Origin: Streptomyces spirodelae
GTDB taxonomy: Bacteria > Actinomycetota > Actinomycetes > Streptomycetales > Streptomycetaceae
Length of the DNA stretch: 55,805 nucleotides
Direction of reading: 5' to 3'
Assembly (NCBI RefSeq): GCF_017676385.1
Contig: NZ_JAFFZN010000040.1
Coordinates: 1-55,805 of the forward strand
Of the stretch, positions 38,065-46,608 are shown piece after piece. The notes below the pieces were generated by a model that worked only from the letters and a program-made list of their open reading frames with translations, made no database searches and was not told the DNA's origin. The translations under genes were made by a program, and so were the position numbers. Position 1 is the first letter of the stretch. Each line of letters begins with the position of its first letter.

Positions 38065-39692
38065 TGGCAGGCGAAGACAGCGGGCGGGCCGGGAACTTCA
38101 TCGCCCTCGAGGACCAGACCCATGTGCTGGCACACCTGTGGCGGCACCCGGAAAGGGTGCCCGAGGTCCTGGGGGTCCTCACCCCCGACCACTTCACCGC
38201 CCCCGGCTACGAGGAATTCTTCCGGGCTTTGACGGAGACCCACTCCGGCCCTGTCCCCGATGACGGCCCGGAGAGGGGCGCCTGGAGGTGGCAGCGCTGG
38301 GAGCAGGTGAACGAGGAGCTGCTAGGGGCCGACATAGGCGGATCCGACCTGGACGATGTGGATAACGTCCGGAACCTGCGCCCGCTCGAAACCTGCGTCC
38401 AGGGACTCGTCGCACAGGGCGAGGTGCGCTCGGCCGTCGGGGAGCACAATGCGCCCACCGGGCCGGGCCCGTCCCTGGAGAGGGCGGGAGACGCCGTCGA
38501 CCGGGCGCTGCCGCCGCGGCCCTCGTACCCCCCGCCGCCCGCCGAACCGCCCGAGCAGCCGGTCGTGGTCGTCGTCGCCGGGGCCGAGGGCACCGGCACC
38601 GGCGCGCTCACCGCTGACATCACCAGGCAGCTGACCCGTCGCGGTGCCGTCGTCGAGCTCGGCGGCGGGTACCCGCCGTCCCACCCCGCCTACGAGGCTG
38701 TCGAGGAGGTCGGGCTCAGGCCGGAGGCGCGGCACCTGGCGGCAGCCCAGTACGCCATCGACCAGCGGGCCAACACCGTCCTGCGCACGGATGCCCGCGA
38801 TCCGCAGGCGCTGGCAGAGGACATGATGCGCTTCCAGCAGGCCGGCTACCGGGTCGAGTTCGCGGCGGTGACCACCCCGGAGCCCCTCCGCCGGCTCAAC
38901 GCCCTCGAGAACCATCTGAGCGACCGTCACACCGCGCGGCTGCCTTTCACCCCTACACCGGACCGGCTGGCGGAGAGCGCCAACCGCGCCGCGGCGATGG
39001 GCGCGAGGGTGAAGGTCTTCCGGCCGGACGGCACGCCGGTGGACTCGCCCGGGCTCGCAGCCGGCAGGCAGACGCCGGGGCAGGTGATCGAGGCCGAGCG
39101 CGAGCGCGGCCTGACCGGGGAGATGTCGCTGCGGGCCGCGGCGAAGGCCGCCCGGATCGCTGCCAGGACCACCGACTGGGCCCACCAGGCAGCCGCCCAG
39201 GAGGCCGGCCGGGCCGGCGGCCAGAACTGGGAGTGGGCCATCAACGCCGCTGTCGGCCTCCCCGTCCAGCCCCAGGGGCCGCGCTGGGGCGCGGGCCGCC
39301 GGGCCCGCGCCGCCGGGCCGCTGGCCGCCCGCACCGACACCGAGCTGGGAGAGCTGCTGGAGAGCACCATGCACCGCTACCGCAACGCGGACCAGAAGGC
39401 GCTCCACGACTACGCCCGAGGCAAGGAGCTCCAGGACCAGGGCAAGCCGGGGGCTCAGGCATTCTTCGACAGCTCTCAGGCCGCCAGGGAAACCGCCAAC
39501 CACTACCGGGACACCGTGGTCGGCATCCTGGGCGAGGAACGCCGCCGCTCCACCCTCTCCCCCCGCCAGCGCCAGGCCGAACTCCAGGCGGTCCAGCAGC
39601 GTATGGCGCGGGTGAGACCGCCGGCGGAGCCTCCGCGTACCGCCATCGGGTTCGCGCAGCCCGGGCGCCCCCGCGTGGCCGCCCGGCGGTGA
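38064..39692 (+). CDS. Protein with DnaB-N-like and zeta-toxin-like domains
   Basis: A 542-residue protein, GTG start overlapping the previous stop (TAGTG). Residues about 10-60 (LEDQTHVLAHLWRHPERVPE, VLTPDHFTAPGYEEFFRALT) resemble the N-terminal domain of DnaB. Residues about 170-330 resemble zeta toxin (PEARHLAAAQYAIDQRANTV, VEFAAVTTPEPLRRLNALEN), but the P-loop reads AGAEGTGTGALT and lacks the lysine needed for kinase activity. The C-terminal 200 residues are basic and helical. Such zeta-like proteins often follow TraA on Streptomyces plasmids. Loss of the lysine suggests a binding rather than a toxic role. Confidence 0.72.
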   Translation: MAGEDSGRAGNFIALEDQTHVLAHLWRHPERVPEVLGVLTPDHFTAPGYEEFFRALTETHSGPVPDDGPERGAWRWQRWEQVNEELLGADIGGSDLDDVDNVRNLRPLETCVQGLVAQGEVRSAVGEHNAPTGPGPSLERAGDAVDRALPPRPSYPPPPAEPPEQPVVVVVAGAEGTGTGALTADITRQLTRRGAVVELGGGYPPSHPAYEAVEEVGLRPEARHLAAAQYAIDQRANTVLRTDARDPQALAEDMMRFQQAGYRVEFAAVTTPEPLRRLNALENHLSDRHTARLPFTPTPDRLAESANRAAAMGARVKVFRPDGTPVDSPGLAAGRQTPGQVIEAERERGLTGEMSLRAAAKAARIAARTTDWAHQAAAQEAGRAGGQNWEWAINAAVGLPVQPQGPRWGAGRRARAAGPLAARTDTELGELLESTMHRYRNADQKALHDYARGKELQDQGKPGAQAFFDSSQAARETANHYRDTVVGILGEERRRSTLSPRQRQAELQAVQQRMARVRPPAEPPRTAIGFAQPGRPRVAARR

Positions 39693-39697
39693 ACCGG

Positions 39698-39730
39698 GTG
39701 CCGGATGCGGGCGCCGCCCGCATCCGGCAC
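39698..39730. terminator. Bidirectional terminator between convergent genes
   Basis: Perfect 15-bp stem GTGCCGGATGCGGGC/GCCCGCATCCGGCAC with a 3-nt loop, located between the stops at 39692 (plus) and 39736 (minus). Confidence 0.85.
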
Positions 39731-39735
39731 CGCCG

Positions 39736-41232
39736 TCACGCTCTGGCGGACGCCCTGCGTGCCGTGGGCTGCGGCTGCGTCCGCACGGGCGGCTGCGCTT
39801 GGGCCTGGGCTCGCCGGGCGGACTGCTCGGTCACGGCGGCCCGGTTCTTCGCCGGGTCGTTCGGAAGGAGCGACGCGGGAATCTTGGCCATCTGCGCGGC
39901 GTGGCTCATCGCGCCGTTCGCCACCGCTTTGAGCTTGGCCTTGTCCGCCGCCGAGAAGGAGCCATCGGCCTCGGCCTTCTCCCAGAGCGCCTGCGCGGCC
40001 CTGCCGAACGCCGCCGTCTTCTCGGCGGCCTTCCACCGGTCGTAGGTCCCCGTCTTTCTGTCCTTCTCGGTGGGAGGGTCCGGGAGGTTCCGCCAGGCGT
40101 CGCGCAGAGCCTTGACGTGCTTGTCCTGGCTGGTGAGCAGTGTCTGGCCCATGTCGCTCTTCTGCCAGGCGAGGAGTTGACCGGCCAGCCTCAGGGTTCC
40201 GTCCTGTGCCTCTTTGACGGAGTTGTAGGCGCGGGCGTTGGGGTCGACCCCTGCCGGCGCGGTGTTGGCGAGCCGCTTCATGTGGCGGAAGCCGGTGTCG
40301 ATCACCGCGTCCAGAACAGCGATGTCCTTTGCGGAGTAGCGGCCCAGGTTGCCCTTGCGGATCTCCTCCCTGACCTCGTGAGTGTGCCTCACGAGTTCGC
40401 CGAACCGTATCGCCGCTTCCCGGGGGCCCTCTCGCAGGTCGTCGGAGGGCAGGTTCGCCCACGCCTTCCGCATGCGGATGAGCGCCGGGGTTTTCATCTT
40501 TCCGAGACGCCGGCCCAGCGAGGACCGGTCTGCCCACATCTTGAGCCCTTGGCGGATGTCGCGGGATGCCTGGGAGGCCCGCTCCCGTCCCGCTTCGCCC
40601 AGGCCGTATCCGAGGTCGGGGCGGCGCATCCCGCGCATCTCCCGTTCCACCGCGGACGCCTCGGGGGCCGGCAGGTTCTTGCGGGACAGCCGCCCCAGCT
40701 CGGCGCTGCGCTCGGCCGCGGTCCGGCTCAGCTCCCGCAGCGCGGCGACGGCGCCCCGCGTCTCCCGGTGGCCCTCACGCTCGAGCTGGCCGGCGAGCTC
40801 ACCGGCCAGGCGGGCGTAGGCGCGGGTGGATTCCTGCGCGATGTCCGTCCACAGCCGCTTCCAGTGCGCGTTCGGTACGACGTGCTTGCGCCAGACCCGC
40901 TCTCCGGCGACGGCCCAGACCGACCGCCGCATTCTGGCTGTGGCCTTGCGCGTGTCCTGCAGCTGCTCCCACAGCGGGTTGCCGGTCGCGGCCAGGACCG
41001 CGGCGTGCCCGTCGAGGGCACGCAAGGCGGCCGTAACAGTGTTCCCGCTGGAGGCCCCCGCAGGAGCGGGGGGCGCGGGCACCGCGTCGGCACGTTGCCA
41101 TGTGTTCCGCAGTGTCTGGTACGTCTTGCGCAGTTCTTCGTTGTGCCGACGCAGGGGGTGCGGGAGGCTGTTGAGGGCCAGCCGCAAGGTGTCGTTGCGC
41201 TCCGGGACGGCTGCCACTGTCTGCTCCGTCAT
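39736..41232 (-). CDS. 498-residue helical protein, end of the T4SS operon
   Basis: ATG start after GAGGAGAACGTGA. Almost entirely charged helix with many Arg, Ala and Glu (HKKTYQTLRNTW-like N-terminus, REEIRKGNLGRYSAKDIAVL, KDKHVKALRDAWRNLP-like units). No membrane segment or catalytic motif. Similar helical proteins accompany TraA/TraG genes on actinomycete plasmids, perhaps as relaxosome or substrate-docking factors; that role is a guess from position. Confidence 0.7.
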   Translation of the reverse strand: MTEQTVAAVPERNDTLRLALNSLPHPLRRHNEELRKTYQTLRNTWQRADAVPAPPAPAGASSGNTVTAALRALDGHAAVLAATGNPLWEQLQDTRKATARMRRSVWAVAGERVWRKHVVPNAHWKRLWTDIAQESTRAYARLAGELAGQLEREGHRETRGAVAALRELSRTAAERSAELGRLSRKNLPAPEASAVEREMRGMRRPDLGYGLGEAGRERASQASRDIRQGLKMWADRSSLGRRLGKMKTPALIRMRKAWANLPSDDLREGPREAAIRFGELVRHTHEVREEIRKGNLGRYSAKDIAVLDAVIDTGFRHMKRLANTAPAGVDPNARAYNSVKEAQDGTLRLAGQLLAWQKSDMGQTLLTSQDKHVKALRDAWRNLPDPPTEKDRKTGTYDRWKAAEKTAAFGRAAQALWEKAEADGSFSAADKAKLKAVANGAMSHAAQMAKIPASLLPNDPAKNRAAVTEQSARRAQAQAQPPVRTQPQPTARRASARA

Positions 41233-41266
41233 TCACGTTCTCCTCGATGGGTGCGGTGACGGGCGG

Positions 41267-41794
41267 CTAGATGTCGGTGGCCTGCCGCAGCGCCTCCGCC
41301 TCCGCGGGGTGCGCGGAGTCGGCGGTGCCGAACTCGGACGCGGTCAGATAGTCCTCGAACTCCTCATCGGCTTCCGGGCGCGGAGCCGGGCGCGGCGGCG
41401 CCTCGTGGTGGGTGCCGTTGGCGCAGCTGGCCACCTGCAGACGCGGCAGGAAACCGTGCAGGGTCGACAGCCACTCGGCCTCGGCCAGGTCCCGGCCGGG
41501 CGCCGGCTGGCAGTAGGTGCGCACCCAGCCCGCGTACAGCGCGGTCAGATGCTCGCGCACCGGAGGGTGCCGGTACCAGCACTGGGGGATCTGGTTGTGC
41601 AGCTCGAAGGTGGTGCGCAGCCACTGCACCCACTCGGCCAGCTCCCGCATCTTGGCGCGGCGCTCGGCGGGCGTCATCGCCGCCCACACCCAGCCGTAGG
41701 CGGCGGACTCCTCTTCCAGCTCCGGCAGCTCCGGCCACAGCGAGCCCGGGTCCTCCAAGTCGCCCTCCATACCTTCCAGCGTGTACTCAGACAT
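41267..41794 (-). CDS. DUF4913-like protein
   Basis: A 175-residue acidic protein whose start overlaps the end of the VirD4-like gene by 8 nt. The centre (RELAEWVQWLRTTFELHNQI, PQCWYRHPPVREHLTALYAG) has the W-rich helical pattern of DUF4913 proteins, which lie beside TraG/VirD4 genes in actinomycete conjugation clusters. The overlap suggests it is made together with the coupling protein, perhaps to regulate or load it. Confidence 0.7.
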   Translation of the reverse strand: MSEYTLEGMEGDLEDPGSLWPELPELEEESAAYGWVWAAMTPAERRAKMRELAEWVQWLRTTFELHNQIPQCWYRHPPVREHLTALYAGWVRTYCQPAPGRDLAEAEWLSTLHGFLPRLQVASCANGTHHEAPPRPAPRPEADEEFEDYLTASEFGTADSAHPAEAEALRQATDI

Positions 41795-43523
41795 CAGCGG
41801 CCTCCATTGGGGTCGTGCCGATCGGTGGGTTCTTCTCCAGGCGGATCCCGGCCGGCCCGGGGGCGGCCAGGAGCTTTTTCAGGTCCTTGTCGCGGAACGT
41901 CAGCCGCATCCGCACCTTGACCGGCGGCAGATTGGTGTACTGCGCGATCGCGGTGAACTCCGGCAGCTGCTGCAGTGCGTGGACGGGGGCCAGGTCGGTC
42001 TCCACGACCGACACCTGCGTCGAGTGGTCGCCGCCGCGCCCCCGCGTGGTCGACTCCCGCCGCACCTCGGTGCGCCCGTACAGGCCGGAGAAGTACCGCA
42101 GGGTCTCCAGGTCGCCGCAGCCGGGCAGCAGCATCCGCATCCCCGAAGCGGACAGCACCGTGTTGGCCTTCTGCTGCCCGAGCCGGTCGCGCAGCTGGGA
42201 CAGGTCGTGCCACACCGTCAGCAGGCTGATGCCCATGCCGCGTCCGGTGGTGAGGATGTTCGGCAGCCGCGGGTAGCGCAGCATGTTGCCCGCCTCGTCG
42301 ACCATCACACCCAGCGCCGGATCGAGGGGGACGCCCGTGGTGTTGTAGCGCATCTCCGCGCCGTGGATGATCGAGGCGACCAGCGAGGTCAGCAGCGGGG
42401 CGAAGCGTTCAGCGTCGGCCTCGGACGCGATCAGGCACACGGTGCCGTTGCGGTCCAGCAGCTCCTCGACGGTGAAGTCGGTCCCGGAGCTGGTCTCGCG
42501 CACCTCCTCGTCCGCGTAGACGCGGGCGAGGACGTTGAGGGTGAACTGGATGGAGCCGATGCCGTCCTCGTGCAGCCGCAGCCACGGCGAGGCGTAGTCG
42601 TCGGCGGTCTCCTGGTAGTCGTGTGCCAGCAGGACGGCCCGTACGTGGTCGACGGCGTCCTTGCCCAGGGAGAGCCAGCGGCGCATGTCGTTGACGCCGC
42701 CGCCGTTCAGATGCGCGGCCAGCAGCACACCCTTGAGGACGTTGCGTGCCTGGTCGACCCAGGGGGCCGCGCGCTTGTCGTCCCCGGACGCCGAAGCCTC
42801 CGCCATCCAGGCGGCCATCCGCTCGGCGCTCTTCGCGTCGGTGCAGTAGTCCACCGGCGACCAGCGGTGCGTCGCCCGGCCCGGGATACCGGCGGGCGCG
42901 ATCACCCACACCGGGCCCAGTGCGCTGCGCCGGGCGTAGATGACATCCAGGTCAGCCGCCTTGGTGGTCGTCACGACGAGCGGTCCCTGCCACTCGGCCG
43001 CGTTGGGCAGCACCAGCCCGGTCGTCTTGCTGCTGCCGGGGACGCCGAAGACGGTGGCGGAGATGTTCGGCTGGGTGGCCAGGATCTTCTTCGTCTGCAT
43101 CCCCCGGCCGGCGCTCAGGCGGCCCGCCCGCTGCTGGGGAGCCGGCGGGGCCGCCAGCTTCCGCTCGGTCTTCGCCCCGCCCCACTGCGCCCCTCCGGTG
43201 CGGCCGCCGAACCGTACCGTGGCGGCGACCTTGACCGCCGCGGTCACCAGCGCGGCCATCAGCACCGCGAACAACGCGTAGAACAGCCAGGCCGGCGGTG
43301 CCGGGCGGAACGCGGAACCGGGCCCGTGCACCAGGGCGTTCAGCACCGTGGTGGGAACACCAGAAGTGTTCTTGGGCCATCCCCGCCCGGACAGCCCACC
43401 GGCGAGCAGGCCCGCGAGCAGCGTCGACACCCCCACCATGGCGGCCAGCCCCGCCGCGTAGGCGGCCAGGACGGTGCCGTCCGACACCCCGCCCGCGGCC
43501 TGCGAGCCACCGCGCTGCGCCAT
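41787..43523 (-). CDS. VirD4/TraG-type coupling ATPase
   Basis: A 578-residue type IV coupling protein. Two N-terminal membrane segments (about 17-45 and 78-102), Walker A GVPGSSKT at 160-167, Walker B VMVDEAGNML, and a C-terminal NTPase part (GRGMGISLLTVWHDLSQLRD). The ATG overlaps the stop of the VirB4-like gene (ATGA). It would dock the TraA-DNA complex on the channel and drive DNA through it. SSKT with Ser in place of the usual Gly before Lys is a normal variant in this family. Confidence 0.9.
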   Translation of the reverse strand: MAQRGGSQAAGGVSDGTVLAAYAAGLAAMVGVSTLLAGLLAGGLSGRGWPKNTSGVPTTVLNALVHGPGSAFRPAPPAWLFYALFAVLMAALVTAAVKVAATVRFGGRTGGAQWGGAKTERKLAAPPAPQQRAGRLSAGRGMQTKKILATQPNISATVFGVPGSSKTTGLVLPNAAEWQGPLVVTTTKAADLDVIYARRSALGPVWVIAPAGIPGRATHRWSPVDYCTDAKSAERMAAWMAEASASGDDKRAAPWVDQARNVLKGVLLAAHLNGGGVNDMRRWLSLGKDAVDHVRAVLLAHDYQETADDYASPWLRLHEDGIGSIQFTLNVLARVYADEEVRETSSGTDFTVEELLDRNGTVCLIASEADAERFAPLLTSLVASIIHGAEMRYNTTGVPLDPALGVMVDEAGNMLRYPRLPNILTTGRGMGISLLTVWHDLSQLRDRLGQQKANTVLSASGMRMLLPGCGDLETLRYFSGLYGRTEVRRESTTRGRGGDHSTQVSVVETDLAPVHALQQLPEFTAIAQYTNLPPVKVRMRLTFRDKDLKKLLAAPGPAGIRLEKNPPIGTTPMEAADV

Positions 43524-45076
43524 CACATCACCATCCGCTCGTCGGTCTCGAAGAGCTTCTCCTCGATGTGGGAGAGCATCAGCTGCACCGCGTGCCCGCT
43601 GCCGCGGCCCACCTTCCACAGCGCGCGGCCCCGCTGCCCCGCGCCCCAGGAGGCGATCAGGTCGCACTCCGCGTCGGTCAGGCCGATCGCCTCGCGGGTG
43701 AGGTTGAGAGGGGCGGTGTCCTGGGCGAGCTGGATGCGGGTCTCGCAGCTGGCGATCAGGTCCTTGGCGATGGCCACCGCTTCCGAGCCGGCAGCGCCCA
43801 CCGCCTCGAAGTCGGAGAGCCGGTGGGTGGCCAGCACCTGGATGGTGCCGCTCGCCCGGCTCAGCCGCAGATCGGCGTCGATCTTGCGGACCATCGCCGC
43901 GCCGCCGCTGCGCATCTGACGCCACAGCTCGTCGCGGACCACCAGCCACGGCCGGTTGCCGGGGCGGTCGATCGCGCTCTGCGCCCAGGAGGAGACGCAG
44001 GTGAGCACCATGGCGATGGTGTCGTCCCCGTACGACTCCAGCGCCGAGACGTCGACGGACTGGATCGGCGCCTCCCAGTCCAGCCCGATGGAGGTCTCCT
44101 TGTCGAAGAGCCCCGCCAGATGACCGGTGATCATCCCGCCGAGCGCTGCGCGCAGCGAGGCCATCTGCTCGCGGGCGAGCTGGACGTCGCCTCCCCGTAC
44201 CCGCATCTCGCGGGCCATCTCCGTGGTGGGGTCCTTGAGCTTGTCGTAGACCAGGGGAAGGGTCGGTATGCGCAGGCGTTCCTGCCCGTACAGTTCGCCC
44301 GTCACCTCCCTCACGGCGACATCCAGGCACTCCTCTTCCTGAGGGGCCAGGTTCCGTCTCAGCTGGAGCTCCAGGAGGGCCTGCAGCAGGGTCAGGCGCC
44401 GCCGGTGGATCTCCTGGAGGCGGGCGGTCAGCTCCTCACGGTTCGCGCTGTTGCCCAGCTCGTATCCGAGCGGCCCCGCGTCCAGCGGATTGAGCCGGCC
44501 GGGCATGCCGGGCCCGAGCCTCACGGGTTCGACCCCCAGGTGCCGGCACAGCGCCGCGTACTCGCCCTTGACGTCACCCGCGATCAGCGTGCGGTGCCCG
44601 AGCGCCATCATGCGGAAGGCGAGCGCCTTGATGTGGGCGCTCTTTCCCGACCCCGGGATTCCGGTGATCATCACGTTGGGGTTGGTGCACAGCCCCTCGC
44701 TGACCCAGGCGGTCGGATGGGCGCTGAACGCCTGCTGGGTGAGGGTGTTCCAGCCCATGTACACCCCGATGGACGGGAGCGAGGAGCCGTGCAGGAACGG
44801 GTAGATCCCGCTGGCCCGCGCGGTGTCGGAACGGAAGACCTCGGCCTTGTTGAGCGAGGCGGCCCGCCCCGCGAAGGGCTGGCTCCACCCTTTGCGGGGG
44901 GCCACCCGCATCGCGGTGCCGGGGTCCTCCAGCAGCCGGGAGCGGCGCTGTTCGCGGGCGCTGGGCTGCCGGGGCAGGTCGGTGGCCGCCTCGCCGGGGC
45001 CGAAGAGGTCGGCCAGCGGCGCGGACTTCAGCCGGCTGTCGTCGTCCCCGTGGCGGCGGGAGAAGGGAAGCCGCAT
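43523..45076 (-). CDS. VirB4-like T4SS ATPase
   Basis: A 517-residue ATPase, ATG at 45076 overlapping the stop of the SCO6880-like gene. Walker A GIPGSGKS at 139-146, Walker B WLVVRDELWRQM, and a sensor region (VLATHRLSDFEAVGAAGSEA) as in the C-terminal half of VirB4. The N-terminal half of normal VirB4 is missing; the upstream SCO6880-like protein supplies an equivalent region, so the two may act as a split VirB4. Energises channel assembly or substrate passage. Confidence 0.88.
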   Translation of the reverse strand: MRLPFSRRHGDDDSRLKSAPLADLFGPGEAATDLPRQPSAREQRRSRLLEDPGTAMRVAPRKGWSQPFAGRAASLNKAEVFRSDTARASGIYPFLHGSSLPSIGVYMGWNTLTQQAFSAHPTAWVSEGLCTNPNVMITGIPGSGKSAHIKALAFRMMALGHRTLIAGDVKGEYAALCRHLGVEPVRLGPGMPGRLNPLDAGPLGYELGNSANREELTARLQEIHRRRLTLLQALLELQLRRNLAPQEEECLDVAVREVTGELYGQERLRIPTLPLVYDKLKDPTTEMAREMRVRGGDVQLAREQMASLRAALGGMITGHLAGLFDKETSIGLDWEAPIQSVDVSALESYGDDTIAMVLTCVSSWAQSAIDRPGNRPWLVVRDELWRQMRSGGAAMVRKIDADLRLSRASGTIQVLATHRLSDFEAVGAAGSEAVAIAKDLIASCETRIQLAQDTAPLNLTREAIGLTDAECDLIASWGAGQRGRALWKVGRGSGHAVQLMLSHIEEKLFETDERMVM

Positions 45077-46605
45077 CAGATGCCCACCCGCCTGTCGGGG
45101 AGCCCCTGGGCGAGCGGCAGCGCGGAGGCGGCGAAGGCGTCGTCCTGCGCGCCCCACACCCGCCGCAGTTCCAGCCCCGCGGCAGAGGCGTCCGCCTGGA
45201 GATCGGCGCACGCGATCTCGAGCTGCTCCAGATCGGTGACGGTGACGGCGACCAGCGCGGTGAGCCGCACCACGCCGTGGCCGGCCGCGCGGGCCATGTC
45301 CTGTGCCCGCGCAGTCATCGCCTCCCGCCTCTCGTCCTCGCTCTCGGAGCGGCCCGTCTTGGCGCGCAGCCCGCGGGCCGCGTCCCGTTTGGTCTTCTCC
45401 CGCGCCAGTTCCTTGCGTGCCTTGGCCGGGCCGATCGGCTCGTATACGAGCGAGAGCGAACGCCGCGCGTTGGACCGGGGCTTGAGCAGCGGCTGCAGGA
45501 ACGTCGCGTACACCTCGCCCTGCGGGAAGCCGCGGACCTGGTAGCTGACGGTCCAGGCGCCGTCGTGCCGGTAGACGCCCCACTGGGTCTCTGCTGCGGC
45601 GGGTCCGGCCAGCGCGGGGTCGACACCGGCCGGGGTTCCCCGCCAGGCGGGGTCGTTGGCGGCGGCGTTGTTGCGCTCGGCGAGCGCGATGTGCGCTTCG
45701 GGGTCGTAGGCGGTGCGGATGGCCTGGGCGACGCCGCGCGGGGAGAGCCACTCGACGACCTGCAGTCCGGCGCTGGCCAGCGCCGGCTGCATCGCGTTGA
45801 GCTCCCGCACCAGGACGGCGGCGGCACCCCGCTGTCCGCCCCCGGAGCCCTTGATGGAGAGTCGGGCACGGGAGGTGGACAGGGTGACGGCCAGGTACGT
45901 CTCGCGGATGGTGGCGGCCGGCCCGGCGCCTGCCATGAGCTGGTCCAGGGCTTCGACCGCGACGGCGGGGGCGTCATCGGAGATGTGCCGCTCCGTCCAG
46001 GAGCGCAGCGCGGCCCCGTCGTCCGGCAGGGAGCGCTGGTGCACGGCGATACGGGTGATCGCGCCGTCCTCCTTGCACTGGCCCCGCAGCACCGCCGCCC
46101 ACGCCTGCACCCGGGAGTTCTGCTTCTCCGTGTCCACCAGCGCCAGCCCGGGATGGGCGATGCGGCACACGGCGGTGTAGGTGCCCTCGACGGGGTTGTG
46201 CATGAGGCCCAGGTGGCCGCCCAGACCGTCGGGAGCCTCCAGCAGGTGCAGCCGGGCCAGGGTCCCGGGCAGGTCCATGGGCTGCTGCCCGTCCTTGGTG
46301 CGGGGGGCGAAGAAGCCGGAGAAGAACAGATTTCTGCTGGTAGCCACGGCGATCTGGTGCCTTACTGCGAGGGTGATCCACTGGTCCGCCGACAGGCCCA
46401 GCACCCGCCCGTAGGCGAGCAGCAGCAGCACGGCGGAGACGGGCAGGGCGACGAAAGCGGCCGACAGCGACCGGGTGTACAGCGGGATCAGGGCGATGAC
46501 CGAGGCGGCCGCCACCAGAGCGAACCCCGGACCGCTGAGGTTTCCGATGAACCCGCTGCGTTCGGACTGCCAGCCGCTGTAGGTGACAGGCTCGGCACTC
46601 GACAC
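45076..46605 (-). CDS. SCO6880-family T4SS protein
   Basis: A 509-residue protein, GTG start. Two membrane helices near residues 25-70 (PGFALVAAASVIALIPLYTR, FVALPVSAVLLLLAYGRVLG) are followed by a VirB4-N-like mixed domain and a long basic helix (about 400-440, KARKELAREKTKRDAARGLR). This is the SCO6880 type seen in actinobacterial conjugation operons between VirB6- and VirB4-like genes, and it combines VirB3-like membrane helices with the VirB4 N-terminal part. Confidence 0.82.
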   Translation of the reverse strand: MSSAEPVTYSGWQSERSGFIGNLSGPGFALVAAASVIALIPLYTRSLSAAFVALPVSAVLLLLAYGRVLGLSADQWITLAVRHQIAVATSRNLFFSGFFAPRTKDGQQPMDLPGTLARLHLLEAPDGLGGHLGLMHNPVEGTYTAVCRIAHPGLALVDTEKQNSRVQAWAAVLRGQCKEDGAITRIAVHQRSLPDDGAALRSWTERHISDDAPAVAVEALDQLMAGAGPAATIRETYLAVTLSTSRARLSIKGSGGGQRGAAAVLVRELNAMQPALASAGLQVVEWLSPRGVAQAIRTAYDPEAHIALAERNNAAANDPAWRGTPAGVDPALAGPAAAETQWGVYRHDGAWTVSYQVRGFPQGEVYATFLQPLLKPRSNARRSLSLVYEPIGPAKARKELAREKTKRDAARGLRAKTGRSESEDERREAMTARAQDMARAAGHGVVRLTALVAVTVTDLEQLEIACADLQADASAAGLELRRVWGAQDDAFAASALPLAQGLPDRRVGI

Positions 46606-46608
46606 GGG

